The notes beneath the pieces were generated by a model, which saw only the letters and a list, made by a program, of their open reading frames with translations, was not told the origin of the DNA and searched no databases. A program made the position numbers and the translations under genes. A stretch of DNA of 15,972 bases. Source: Gammaproteobacteria bacterium. GTDB lineage: Bacteria > Pseudomonadota > Gammaproteobacteria > GCA-001735895. Shown here in pieces: positions 1-7,533 of this stretch. The stretch's first letter is position 1, and each line of letters begins with the position of its first letter. The DNA is taken from contig JAPUFZ010000364.1 in the NCBI GenBank assembly GCA_027293245.1, positions 1 to 15,972 of the forward strand. The letters run 5' to 3'.

Positions 1-1320
1 ACGATGCCGGAAAACGAGGCCATCGATGGCGAGGTGAACTGGTCCGGCGAACTCGGGCCCGTTTGGGACCTGTTTAGCCCTTTCGAAGATCGCTTCACGG
101 GCCCAGGCGAGATTGCGCTGGCCCTCGCTGGAAACCTGGGCAATCCATCGATCAGCGGCTATTTCCAGGTGCTCGGGGGACGCTACGATAACCTGCAGAG
201 TGCTACCACCCTGGTAGACGTGAACCTTCGGCTCGCGAGTGACGGCGACAAGCTGGTACTCGAAAGGCTGACTGCCGGTGATGGCAAAACCGGTTCACTG
301 GTGGGCAGCGGTTCGATTGACTTGATTCCTGCGCAATCCTACCCCATCCATCTGCGCCTCGAGTTCAGCGATATGCGCCTGGTCGCTCGCGACGATGTGA
401 CGCTGAATGCGAGCGGTAATCTGGCCCTCGAAGGCACACTATCCAATGCCCTGTTGAACGGTGAGATTGTCACCGGTCAGTCCGAGTTGAGCCTCGCCGG
501 AACACTGCCACCGAGCGTCGTCGAACTGGATGTCGACGAGATTAATGTAACCAGTGCAAAGCACGCGAGACCAACGCCTGCGGCAAATACAACGAATCCA
601 TCGACGATAGTTCTTGATCTGAAAATCACCGTACCCGGCCGCGCCTTCGTGCGGGGCCTGGGACTCGAATCCGAGTGGAAGGGCGATGTAAAGATCAGCG
701 GACCCACCAATGCACCCAGGCTTGCCGGCGTTTTGAGTCCTGTGCGTGGCCGCTTTTTCCTGATGGGAAAGAGTTTTCGACTCGAACACGGGGCCATTCG
801 ATTTACCGGCTCGGAGAATATCGATCCCTTGCTGGATTTAACCGCGGAACACAAGGCCCCTGGCCTCACCGCACTGGTCCGTGTTACCGGGTCGGCGTCG
901 AAGCCCAGGATTTTACTCACCTCACGCCCGCCTCTGCCGGAATCCGAGATAGCTTCCCAGGTTCTGTTTGGCACCAATTCCAGTAACTTGACTACCGCTC
1001 AAAGTCTGCAGCTGGCATCCGCGATTGCCACCTACAGCGGTACCGGTGGCGCCATCGGTATTCTCGATGCCACCCGCCGTGTGCTCGGCGTCGACGTGAT
1101 CAGTTTCTCCGAGTCGGAAGAAAATCCCGAGAAGACCCGAGTGGGTGTCGGCAAATACGTAACCGAGGGCGTCTACATCGAAATAGAGGGAGGCGCCGAG
1201 AAAGATTCGCGCGCATCCACTACCATCGAAGTGGAAGTACTGCCGAATGTGCGAGTTCAAGGCGGTACTACCGAGACGGGTGGCAATACGGTCGGGATCA
1301 AGTGGAAGTGGGATTATTGA
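1..1320 (+). CDS. tamB: TamB C-terminal portion (translocation and assembly module, DUF490), 5' truncated by window edge
   Basis: This is the last ~439 codons of TamB, the inner-membrane-anchored periplasmic bridge that works with TamA (BamA family) in outer-membrane protein insertion and lipid transport. The reading frame is open to base 1. The ATG at base 4 is probably internal, because TamB proteins usually exceed 1000 residues and the N-terminal anchor is absent. Numbering from that ATG, residues 1-210 are amphipathic beta-rich repeat sequence. Residues ~203-438 form the DUF490 domain, including LSPVRGRFFLMGKSFRLEHG near 244-263, the LPESEIASQVLFG stretch at 311-323 and a barrel-like C-terminus ending KWKWDY. 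The alternating polar/hydrophobic pattern fits a beta-taco groove. tamA would be expected just upstream, outside the window. Family assignment is firm. The only uncertainty is the missing N-terminus. Confidence 0.93.
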   Translation, partial: TMPENEAIDGEVNWSGELGPVWDLFSPFEDRFTGPGEIALALAGNLGNPSISGYFQVLGGRYDNLQSATTLVDVNLRLASDGDKLVLERLTAGDGKTGSLVGSGSIDLIPAQSYPIHLRLEFSDMRLVARDDVTLNASGNLALEGTLSNALLNGEIVTGQSELSLAGTLPPSVVELDVDEINVTSAKHARPTPAANTTNPSTIVLDLKITVPGRAFVRGLGLESEWKGDVKISGPTNAPRLAGVLSPVRGRFFLMGKSFRLEHGAIRFTGSENIDPLLDLTAEHKAPGLTALVRVTGSASKPRILLTSRPPLPESEIASQVLFGTNSSNLTTAQSLQLASAIATYSGTGGAIGILDATRRVLGVDVISFSESEENPEKTRVGVGKYVTEGVYIEIEGGAEKDSRASTTIEVEVLPNVRVQGGTTETGGNTVGIKWKWDY

Positions 1321-1397
1321 TTAAAACCAGGTATTAGAATCAATTGATCTCTGATCCCGATTGTTGTTAAGTAGACTTTTAAAGCCTGGTATAGCAA

Positions 1398-1757
1398 ATG
1401 AGCAAGTCAGTCAAAGCAGTTCTGTTTTCGGCCCTGATATTTCCTGGGGCCGGGCATTTCTTTTTAAAGAAGTATATACGGGGCATTGTATTGACCTGTA
1501 TTACATTGGTGTCACTCTATTTTATAATTGCCAATGTGGTGGAGAGGGCCCAGCAAATTGTTGATAAAATCCTGCTTGGTGAAGTTCAACCAGATATTGC
1601 GATAATTGCGGAATTAGTATCAAAACAACCAACCGGCGCAGACGCCGAATTCCTTATTTATGTCTGGACCGCTTTAATCATTGCCTGGCTTATAGGTATT
1701 GCCGACTCGTATAGAGTCGGTCGTGGACAGGACAAAGCCGATGTGGCTGTTGACTAA
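1398..1757 (+). CDS. Small membrane protein with three predicted helices, function unknown
   Basis: A 119-residue protein of unknown function. Hydrophobic segments lie at about residues 6-22, 28-47 and 86-103, with a charged, probably extramembrane region at 49-85 and a polar tail. The N-terminal stretch FPGAGHFFLKKYIRG (15-29) recalls the PG-x-GH-x-(F/Y)-L motif of small TM2/DUF5683-like membrane proteins, but I do not claim membership. It begins 77 bp after the tamB stop on the same strand, so it may be co-transcribed. No clear Shine-Dalgarno sequence precedes the ATG. The start is chosen because the protein begins directly with a plausible first membrane helix. A foldable hairpin overlaps the stop codon. 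A rival ORF in another frame (1361-1564) is shorter and lacks family-like features. Confidence 0.75.
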   Translation: MSKSVKAVLFSALIFPGAGHFFLKKYIRGIVLTCITLVSLYFIIANVVERAQQIVDKILLGEVQPDIAIIAELVSKQPTGADAEFLIYVWTALIIAWLIGIADSYRVGRGQDKADVAVD

Positions 1758-1770
1758 CAAGTTAACAGCC
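1745..1770 (+). terminator. Possible terminator hairpin over the stop codon of the small membrane protein
   Basis: GGCTGTTGAC (1745-1754) and GTTAACAGCC (1761-1770) can pair into a ten-base stem with one G-U wobble and a six-base loop that contains the TAA stop. Only two T residues follow, so as an intrinsic terminator it is weak. It may instead protect the mRNA 3' end. The gene beyond it is convergent. Confidence 0.35.
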
Positions 1771-1895
1771 TTAGGCAGCGCACCGGTAAAACGGGGGTTA
1801 AATCAATAATCTACATAATGAAATTTGAGTGTACAACTTTGGTTCTGGATCTCGGTAGCACCTTTTTTGCAATCAAAACTGAGCTACGTCGCCTA

Positions 1896-3209
1896 TCAAG
1901 TTTTTAAAAACTTACGCAAACGTAATCTACTCTGAATCTGGTCGCGCTGTAGTTGGGCAACCCCGGCATCGTCAGCATATATTTTCCATTCTGATACGCT
2001 AGCCCTGACCTGATCAATAATCTTTTCGGTGCGCCCGCGTTTCATCGAAGCTGATTTGGCACAGGCCTGGAAATCATCCAGGTTAAAGTCGTCTCGCTTT
2101 CCATTCATAGTCATCTGATGACTGGCCGTCCAGATACCCGAAGGATTAAAGCTATAGGTCATATCGAAAGCAGGTGATAGCGACCAGCGACCCGACTTGT
2201 CCATCAGGAAGGCGATGTTCTTGACATGATCATCCTGGTTGCGGGCAATGATATTGAACACCATTCTACGGAACTGCTCCTCAACCACACTCATTGGCAG
2301 CCCTAGTTGCCTGATAACGAGCAGTGCCTGTTCGTAAGCGTAGACACCCGCCCGGTTGAAATCATAGTGCGCCAACGCGCATAAGGATTGCATATGGAGT
2401 TTTTCGCCCCCTGGCAGTCGATCAAATCGTTTCGCCATAAAATGGCGCCGGCCATTTTCTTCAAACAGACGGCAGTCATTCATGCTGATACCGGCGTCTC
2501 TTGCCATTTGAGAATAAGCATATTCGATCACACCATAACCTTGCGGATCATCTAGCTCTTTGTCTTTGTTGCCGCTGACACCGTCAAATTTTATTATCCA
2601 GTATTCGAAACCATGCCCGGCCGCAACCTGGCCGGAGCGGACTTCATTGGTTTGCGGATTCCAGGCGATAACCGCTTTCGCTCGTGCGCCACCGGCCGAG
2701 GTGCCAACACGCAGAATATCGTTCATCGCGGTATCACCGCCAGGCCGATAAAATGACACCTGCAGCTGGTTCCGGTGAGTCAGCACATCGGAGGCCAGTT
2801 CTACCAGTCTGTCAATCTGTATACGGGAGGTTTGCCGGGCATCCGGTCCGGTCGCGGGCGCGAATTCGATAGCCCCCATACCCCGTTCGCCGGTATAGCA
2901 AAGACGCTCGACTGCATTAAAGGATTCGGGCGTTCGTCCCTGTGATGCCAGCCAGGTATCGATTAAGGCATTGCCGAATCGATCCGGCAAGGCATCGGCC
3001 AGCATTCCAGGCAAGCCATGAAAGGTTTGATAGGCGAGTTCGGGAAAACGAAATATCCTGGCTGAAAGCGGCATCATCAATGGCGACAGCTGGATACCAC
3101 TTCGCGCAAATGCCGGCTCGTATTCAAACGAAGCAGTCGCAGCAGCCTGCTCCAGCGCAACCGCACCAATGGTTCGCCCCCAGAGCTTTACCTCGGCAAC
3201 CGTGCTCAT
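1896..3209 (-). CDS. hipA: HipA-type toxin, serine/threonine protein kinase
   Basis: A 437-residue HipA-family kinase, the toxin of a type II toxin-antitoxin module. E. coli HipA phosphorylates glutamyl-tRNA synthetase and causes growth arrest and persistence; the target here is unknown. The HipA N-terminal domain spans about residues 1-115. The glycine-rich P-loop VGTSAGGARAKA lies at 168-179, with S171 aligning to the autophosphorylated Ser150 of E. coli HipA. RFDR is at 261-264, the catalytic loop RNQDDHVKN at 323-331 (D326, N331) and the metal-binding SPAFDM at 345-350 (D349). All key kinase residues are present and length is normal, so the enzyme should be active. Its ATG overlaps the stop of hipB by four bases (ATGA), which implies translational coupling and the standard antitoxin-first order. 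A perfect 16-bp AT-rich palindrome covers its stop codon. Confidence 0.95.
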   Translation of the reverse strand: MSTVAEVKLWGRTIGAVALEQAAATASFEYEPAFARSGIQLSPLMMPLSARIFRFPELAYQTFHGLPGMLADALPDRFGNALIDTWLASQGRTPESFNAVERLCYTGERGMGAIEFAPATGPDARQTSRIQIDRLVELASDVLTHRNQLQVSFYRPGGDTAMNDILRVGTSAGGARAKAVIAWNPQTNEVRSGQVAAGHGFEYWIIKFDGVSGNKDKELDDPQGYGVIEYAYSQMARDAGISMNDCRLFEENGRRHFMAKRFDRLPGGEKLHMQSLCALAHYDFNRAGVYAYEQALLVIRQLGLPMSVVEEQFRRMVFNIIARNQDDHVKNIAFLMDKSGRWSLSPAFDMTYSFNPSGIWTASHQMTMNGKRDDFNLDDFQACAKSASMKRGRTEKIIDQVRASVSEWKIYADDAGVAQLQRDQIQSRLRLRKFLKT

Positions 3210-3568
3210 GTTTCATCGCCCCATGTCCATTCCTGATGCGGGTCAACTTGTTTGCGCCGGCTGGAATAAGCACGCTGACGCTCCTTACCCTGTAATTTCA
3301 GCAGGTCCAATGGTCTGGGTCCGGAATCGGGGAGCATCTGATCCAGACCGGTTAACAAATCCAGCACCCTGAATACGCGGATCATGCTCGACATTTGCGC
3401 CGAATGTCCGGATTCAATGCGCTCTACCGTGCGCTTGGAAACACCCGCCTGCTCGGCAAGCTGTGCCTGGGTTAACTGCGCGTTAATCCGGCATTGAGCA
3501 ATTCGTCCGCCCAATTCGGCAAGAATTGCTTCATCACCGAGCAAATTAGTAATTTTTAAATTCGCCAT
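3206..3568 (-). CDS. hipB: HipB-like antitoxin, XRE-family DNA-binding regulator
   Basis: A 120-residue Cro/C1-type helix-turn-helix protein, expected to bind and neutralise HipA and repress its own promoter. The HTH domain spans residues ~18-75. The recognition region LTQAQLAEQAGVSKRTVERI (32-51) is canonical, with an E-S-G continuation after it. The C-terminal 45 residues are basic and polar with no known fold. It is a little longer than E. coli HipB (88 residues), like many hipB relatives. The ATG at 3568 lacks a good Shine-Dalgarno sequence, so translation may be inherently weak. The upstream region carries an extended -10 promoter and an imperfect palindrome near the predicted transcript start, which fits autoregulation. 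It overlaps hipA by four bases. Confidence 0.9.
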   Translation of the reverse strand: MANLKITNLLGDEAILAELGGRIAQCRINAQLTQAQLAEQAGVSKRTVERIESGHSAQMSSMIRVFRVLDLLTGLDQMLPDSGPRPLDLLKLQGKERQRAYSSRRKQVDPHQEWTWGDET

Positions 3569-3602
3569 AATAGTCGATTTATATTGTTTAATTCCTAATA
3601 TA

Positions 3603-3618
3603 TCGTCATTTATGTCGA
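3603..3618. promoter_or_regulatory. Candidate HipB operator (imperfect palindrome)
   Basis: TCGTCATTTATGTCGA is a 16-bp dyad in which six of eight base pairs are symmetric. It abuts the -10 element and covers the predicted transcript start of hipBA, where an autorepressing XRE antitoxin would be expected to bind. Only one copy is clear, whereas hip operons often carry several, so this is inference. Confidence 0.4.
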
Positions 3619-3648
3619 ATTATAACATATATTTAATCTCTAACACAA
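3619..3648 (-). promoter_or_regulatory. Predicted hipBA promoter (extended -10)
   Basis: On the minus strand the sequence reads TGTTATAAT, a perfect -10 TATAAT (3619-3624) with an extended TG element. A poor -35 TTGTGT (3643-3648) lies 18 bp upstream. The predicted transcript start is near 3612, about 44 bases before the hipB ATG. Confidence 0.6.
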
Positions 3649-3796
3649 GCCGGGCAAGCTAATCACCCGGCGACCGGAAAAACGCGTATCAAATCTGCGC
3701 TTTCATAACAGGTTCAATGCTAATATTACGCGCTTAACAATACTGGCATGCAACCCATGCCTGAACCCACCCTAATACAACATCACAGGAGCGAAC

Positions 3797-4615
3797 ATGG
3801 AATACTTGACAACCTGGCTATCCGAGCACGCGGTAGACTGGGGTTTTAAAATTATTATTGCTATTGCAATTTTTGTTATTGGTAAATATCTGGCACGGAT
3901 GATTACAAATTTGCTGCAAAAAGCCTTGTCAGGCACGGGAACCGACGCGATGCTAGTCAAGTTTCTCGGCAATATTGCATACGTTATTTTACTGGTGGCC
4001 GTGGTATTCGCAGCCATCGATTCGGTGGGTATCAATGTGACTTCACTGCTGGCAGTCCTCGGCGCCGCCGGACTCGCAGTTGGCCTGGCGATGAAGGATT
4101 CCCTGTCCAATATTGCCTCCGGGGTAATGATTATAATATTACGGCCGTTCAAGATCGGTGACTATATTACAGCCGGCGGCAGTTCGGGAACGGTCGATGA
4201 GATAGGACTATTTTGCACCCTGCTGCACTCGGGCGACAATAAACGCATTATCGTCCCAAATTCAGCAATATTCGGAGGTACAATTATTAATACCAGCGCT
4301 ATGTCCACGCGCCGCATCGACCTTATCATTGGCATCGGCTATGGCGATAACATCGCTCAGGCCCGTGATATCATCATCGGCATTATGGCAGCGGACGAAC
4401 GTATTTTGAAAGACCCTGAAGCCGCTGTCTCCATTGCAGAACTGGCTGAAAGCAGTATCGATTTGAAGGTACGGCCCTGGGTAAATGCCGATGACTACTG
4501 GTCGGTTCGACCAGATTTACTCGAACAAATAAAATTACAACTCGATGCAGCGGGTATCACTATTCCCTACCCCCAGCAAGATGTGCATATGCATGAGGTA
4601 AAAGCAGCCGCCTGA
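3797..4615 (+). CDS. mscS: Small-conductance mechanosensitive channel, MscS family
   Basis: A 272-residue MscS-type channel, the homoheptameric inner-membrane valve that releases solutes during hypo-osmotic shock. Length is close to E. coli MscS (286). Predicted helices are TM1 ~15-35, TM2 ~57-77 and the pore-lining TM3 ~84-113, with the Gly/Ala pattern LGAAGLAVGLAMKDSLSN (88-105). The beta domain follows at RPFKIGDYI (116-124) and the cytoplasmic alpha/beta cage at ~135-270. The conserved IPYPQ sits at 256-260. The start is supported by an AGGAG Shine-Dalgarno sequence at 3787-3791, five bases before the ATG. It is divergent from hipB and convergent with the tauD-like gene, separated from the latter by a hairpin. 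Other small MscS-like paralogues cannot be excluded, but the domain order is that of classical MscS. Confidence 0.93.
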   Translation: MEYLTTWLSEHAVDWGFKIIIAIAIFVIGKYLARMITNLLQKALSGTGTDAMLVKFLGNIAYVILLVAVVFAAIDSVGINVTSLLAVLGAAGLAVGLAMKDSLSNIASGVMIIILRPFKIGDYITAGGSSGTVDEIGLFCTLLHSGDNKRIIVPNSAIFGGTIINTSAMSTRRIDLIIGIGYGDNIAQARDIIIGIMAADERILKDPEAAVSIAELAESSIDLKVRPWVNADDYWSVRPDLLEQIKLQLDAAGITIPYPQQDVHMHEVKAAA

Positions 4616-4626
4616 GTCCACGCATT

Positions 4627-4649
4627 CAAGAGGCCGACAAGGCCTCTTG
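4627..4649. terminator. Bidirectional hairpin between convergent mscS and tauD-like genes
   Basis: CAAGAGGCC (4627-4635) and GGCCTCTTG (4641-4649) form a perfect nine-base-pair stem with a five-base loop, exactly filling the gap between the two convergent stop codons. The T-tract is short on both strands. Position and symmetry suggest it ends both transcripts. Confidence 0.6.
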
Positions 4650-5516
4650 TTAATCCGCTGCACCCAGCGCTTCGCCTTGAATGGTTATGCGATGCATCAG
4701 GCGTAGTTCGCCCTGGTAATCATTCATTGCATAGTGATGCGTGGCACGATTATCCCAGATTGCCATGGACCCCTTTTGCCATTGAAAGCGGCAGGTAAAT
4801 TCGTTTTGGCTCGCATGCTGGTACAAGAAATCGAGTAATGGCTGCGATTCGGCTTTGGTCCAGCCTTCGAATTTAACCGTGAAATCGCCATTCACATAGA
4901 GCGCTGATCGACCTGAAAGTGGGTGCCGAATAATCACCGGGTGTATCGCATCCTGGGTCGCGGCACCGGTGTTACCCAGGCGCCCGCCAACGTCTTCCAC
5001 ATCCTTGTCGACATAGGCTTGCTCACCAAACACATGCCGGCTGGAATGCTCGGCACGCATGCCAAGCAGCATCTTTTTCATACCGTCAGAAAGTGCGTCG
5101 CAGGCGGCATACATACTTGAAAACAGGGTATCGCCGCCGAGTTCGGGGACTTCCCGGGCATACAGGATCGACCCCATTGCAGGAATTTGATCGTAGGAGT
5201 GATCGGTATGCCAGGCTGCGCCGATATTGGCTTTCTGGTGCGGTTCCTTGCGTACTTCAGCGATCTGGGGATGCGTCTCGACAGGCTGGAAAAATCGATT
5301 GACATTGATCTCACCCCAGCGCCTGGCAAACTCAATATGCTGATCAGGGGTGATATCCTGATCACGTAGAAAGATTACACCATAGTCACTAAAAGCCTGT
5401 TTTAATTCGGAAAACTGTTCGTCACTAATGCCGGCTGCGATATCGACACCGCTGATCTCTGCGCCCACTTCACGGCTAACGGGGATTGCTTTAAGGGTCC
5501 TGTATTCGCTGTTCAT
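4650..5516 (-). CDS. TauD/TfdA-family Fe(II)/2-oxoglutarate-dependent dioxygenase
   Basis: A 288-residue non-haem iron oxygenase. TauD itself splits taurine into sulfite and aminoacetaldehyde, but relatives hydroxylate or cleave many substrates. The iron triad is visible: H103 and D105 in WHTDHSYD, and H261 in WDNRATHHYAMNDY. R272 and R276 lie at the same spacing from H261 as R266 and R270 in E. coli TauD, where one of them binds 2-oxoglutarate. The IHPVIIRHPLSGRSALYVN segment (191-209) is typical of the family. Length is normal. It starts only six bases after the stop of the MFS transporter gene, so the two are almost certainly co-transcribed and the transporter may carry its substrate. The Shine-Dalgarno sequence is weak. 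Taurine specificity is not shown; no tauABC genes are present. Confidence 0.88.
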   Translation of the reverse strand: MNSEYRTLKAIPVSREVGAEISGVDIAAGISDEQFSELKQAFSDYGVIFLRDQDITPDQHIEFARRWGEINVNRFFQPVETHPQIAEVRKEPHQKANIGAAWHTDHSYDQIPAMGSILYAREVPELGGDTLFSSMYAACDALSDGMKKMLLGMRAEHSSRHVFGEQAYVDKDVEDVGGRLGNTGAATQDAIHPVIIRHPLSGRSALYVNGDFTVKFEGWTKAESQPLLDFLYQHASQNEFTCRFQWQKGSMAIWDNRATHHYAMNDYQGELRLMHRITIQGEALGAAD

Positions 5517-5522
5517 TATCTT

Positions 5523-6776
5523 TTATACGAGCTGTTTACATCGGGTTTCGCGTAGTAGCAAGCTGCCAATCAAGGCTACTATATTAACTACCAGCAAACT
5601 GACAAATGCAAGCGTATATGCGCTTTCAGTGTAAACCCGGGCACCATCGACGATCGTCCCTGCCCAGTTCATATCGAGTAACCATCCGATCATTGGTTGC
5701 ATTACCGCACCCGCACCGACAACACACATATTCATCAAGCCCAGTCCGGTACTCCTGTACTCCAGACTATTGAGCTCCTTCACCGAACTGAAACAGACGG
5801 TCATCGCGCAACCCCCTACTCCGGTGAGGAATATCATTCCCATCAGCAGGGCAGTATTTTCCGGAGTGCGGAAAATGACCACCGAAAAAGCCAGTAGGGA
5901 AATAATCGCTCCCCCGGTCAATATCGGGTTTCGGCGACCCACTTTATCCGAGACCCAGCCTACCAGTGGGGAAAAAATTGCCCAGCCTACAAATAGCATC
6001 GAAATCACTCCGGCTGCTTCAACGGTCGAGTAGCCGTGTACATTACTCAACCAGGGCACTCCCCATAAGGCACCAAAGCCAAGCATGATTGCGGCCATAC
6101 CAAAACCAATCAGGGCGCAAAGCCAGGTTTGCGCATTGGCCGCGACGGCTTTTAAACCATCGAGTATGCCGGCCTTTAGCTCGACGTGTTTTTGTTCACT
6201 GGTGCGATGGGGTACCAGCACAAATAACAATATCGACAGCAGGAGGGCAAACAAACCAAGCGCTGTCATGGTGCCACGCCAGCCAATTGATTCGACCACC
6301 TGACGAAGAGGTGCCTGGCCAAATATTCCGCCACTCATACCCACGCTCTGTAACAGGCCTGCCAGCATCGCGTACCTGGCCGGTTTAAACCAGTAACCTG
6401 CAATAGCCAGAGTACCAACGAATCCAAATGCAACCGTGGCGCCGATCAGGGCACGCCCAATGGACGCGGTCAGCAGAGAATCACTCAAGGCAAATCCAAC
6501 CGAGGCAATGGCACAAAGACCCGCTGCAAAACTCATCAGCTTGCGCGGTCCATAGCGATCGGTGAGCATGCCAACCGGCAACTGAATGGATGCGTAAGCG
6601 TAAAAGTAAAACGCCGACAGTGATCCAAGGGCAGCGCCACCCACGCTGAAATCGCGCATTAACTCATTAGTCATTACGCTTGGTGAAACACGCTGAACAA
6701 AGGCATAGCCAAAGAACAAAGTGCCGAGGGCAAATGCGATGATGGCTCTACGCGGAGTCACACAAGAGTCTGTCAT
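5523..6776 (-). CDS. MFS transporter, 12 membrane helices
   Basis: A 417-residue major facilitator protein with about twelve hydrophobic segments. Motif A occurs in both halves: GMLTDRYGPRK (69-79) between helices 2 and 3, and GWVSDKVGRR (273-282) between helices 8 and 9. The opening FGYAFVQRVSPSVMTNELM (22-40) resembles organic-acid and sugar-acid importers of the anion:cation symporter type. The loop at ~190-210 is the usual central cytosolic linker. It is followed after six bases by the TauD-like dioxygenase gene, so the natural reading is uptake of that enzyme's substrate, or of another pathway acid. No convincing Shine-Dalgarno sequence precedes the ATG. The 88-bp gap upstream carries a tandem palindromic repeat. 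Substrate unknown. Confidence 0.88.
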   Translation of the reverse strand: MTDSCVTPRRAIIAFALGTLFFGYAFVQRVSPSVMTNELMRDFSVGGAALGSLSAFYFYAYASIQLPVGMLTDRYGPRKLMSFAAGLCAIASVGFALSDSLLTASIGRALIGATVAFGFVGTLAIAGYWFKPARYAMLAGLLQSVGMSGGIFGQAPLRQVVESIGWRGTMTALGLFALLLSILLFVLVPHRTSEQKHVELKAGILDGLKAVAANAQTWLCALIGFGMAAIMLGFGALWGVPWLSNVHGYSTVEAAGVISMLFVGWAIFSPLVGWVSDKVGRRNPILTGGAIISLLAFSVVIFRTPENTALLMGMIFLTGVGGCAMTVCFSSVKELNSLEYRSTGLGLMNMCVVGAGAVMQPMIGWLLDMNWAGTIVDGARVYTESAYTLAFVSLLVVNIVALIGSLLLRETRCKQLV

Positions 6777-6811
6777 AGGAAACTATATATCTGGTGAGAT
6801 TCGAGGGGCCG

Positions 6812-6853
6812 CCATCCCGATACCGGGTCTCGTCATGCCGGTACCGGGTCAAG
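6812..6853. repeat. Two tandem copies of a 21-bp palindrome-bearing repeat
   Basis: Two imperfect 21-base copies (6812-6832 and 6833-6853) share the pattern CAT-x-CCG-x-TACCGGGTC. The second copy holds the perfect palindrome CCGGTACCGG; in the first it is degenerate. The layout is REP-like. It lies between the lipoprotein and MFS genes and may stabilise or end the upstream transcript. Confidence 0.6.
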
Positions 6854-6864
6854 CCATGATGTAA

Positions 6865-7428
6865 CTATTTTGGCGGAAACTGCTGCAGCATTTTTTCTAC
6901 TGTCGCGTTTACATTTTCTGTGGATTTTTCCGGGTTCGAGTGTTCGGAAACGATCTGGGTACTGATACCTCGCCAGATTAACTCGCCACTCGAAGATCCA
7001 GTCACATCGATCAAAAGGGTGCCCTGATCGTAAGTCCTGACAGTTCCCCCTGTACCAATACCGACGCCAATACCACCGTAACTACCGCGTGAGGAACGCC
7101 CGATCGAAACCCCGGTGCTAACATTACTGGTACTTACCTTCTGTTCAACCGTCATGTGATAGCTGATGAAAAAATCAGGTTGCCCGGAATCGATCTGTTG
7201 ATAAGCTTTCGCTAACAAATTAACTTCAATCGCCGACCTGATGCGTTTATCGACCAGGTCATTGTCTATCAGACCATATTCATTGTTTTCATTAGGCTTC
7301 CATGAAAAGGTTTTCAGCCCTGAAAAATCAAAGGCCTGATCATAGTCCTGGCTAACCGTTATGCCCGAGCAAGCCTGCAATGCCATTATAAAAATTGTAA
7401 CCCAGAAAAACCGCACCAACATTGTCAT
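6865..7428 (-). CDS. DUF4136-family lipoprotein
   Basis: A predicted lipoprotein of 187 residues; function unknown. The frame opens at 7488, but I start it at 7428. There the minus strand shows AGGTG five bases before the ATG, and the protein then begins with a compact signal peptide (basic Arg, hydrophobic FFWVTIFIMA) and a lipobox LQAC, with lipidated Cys20. The mature region begins with the DYD...F-SGLKTFSW motif typical of DUF4136. It continues through a helical DKRIRSAIE segment, a short beta strand DFFISYHM, a Gly/Ser-rich stretch around residues 106-130 and the LLIDVTG...ELIWRG strand pair, all characteristic of the family. It should be attached to the inner leaflet of the outer membrane. 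Its position inside a metabolic block is unexplained; 105 bp separate it from the MDR gene. Confidence 0.85.
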   Translation of the reverse strand: MTMLVRFFWVTIFIMALQACSGITVSQDYDQAFDFSGLKTFSWKPNENNEYGLIDNDLVDKRIRSAIEVNLLAKAYQQIDSGQPDFFISYHMTVEQKVSTSNVSTGVSIGRSSRGSYGGIGVGIGTGGTVRTYDQGTLLIDVTGSSSGELIWRGISTQIVSEHSNPEKSTENVNATVEKMLQQFPPK

Positions 7429-7533
7429 TACTACACCTGTTATTCCTGATATTAACGATCTGCCCTGGCAGAATTTTAACAATAGCACATCTTCACCACA
7501 GGCGCCTTCGAGCGGTTTGAAAAGAATTTAATC

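Noticed and set aside
439..977. Long antisense ORFs opposite tamB (439-789 and 477-977)
   Set aside because: They mirror the strongly supported TamB frame and show no domain-like composition.
1898..1913. Perfect palindrome AAGTTTTTAAAAACTT at the hipA stop
   Set aside because: Mostly an A/T run within coding sequence. It might help end transcription, but it has no GC stem, so it was not called a terminator.
3649..3671. GCCGGG / CCCGGC hairpin upstream of hipB
   Set aside because: Six-base stem with an eleven-base loop and no T-tract, lying upstream of both divergent genes; no clear role.
7429..7488. Longer 207-residue start for the DUF4136 lipoprotein
   Set aside because: It would bury the good AGGTG ribosome binding site and put 20 extra residues before a complete lipoprotein signal peptide.
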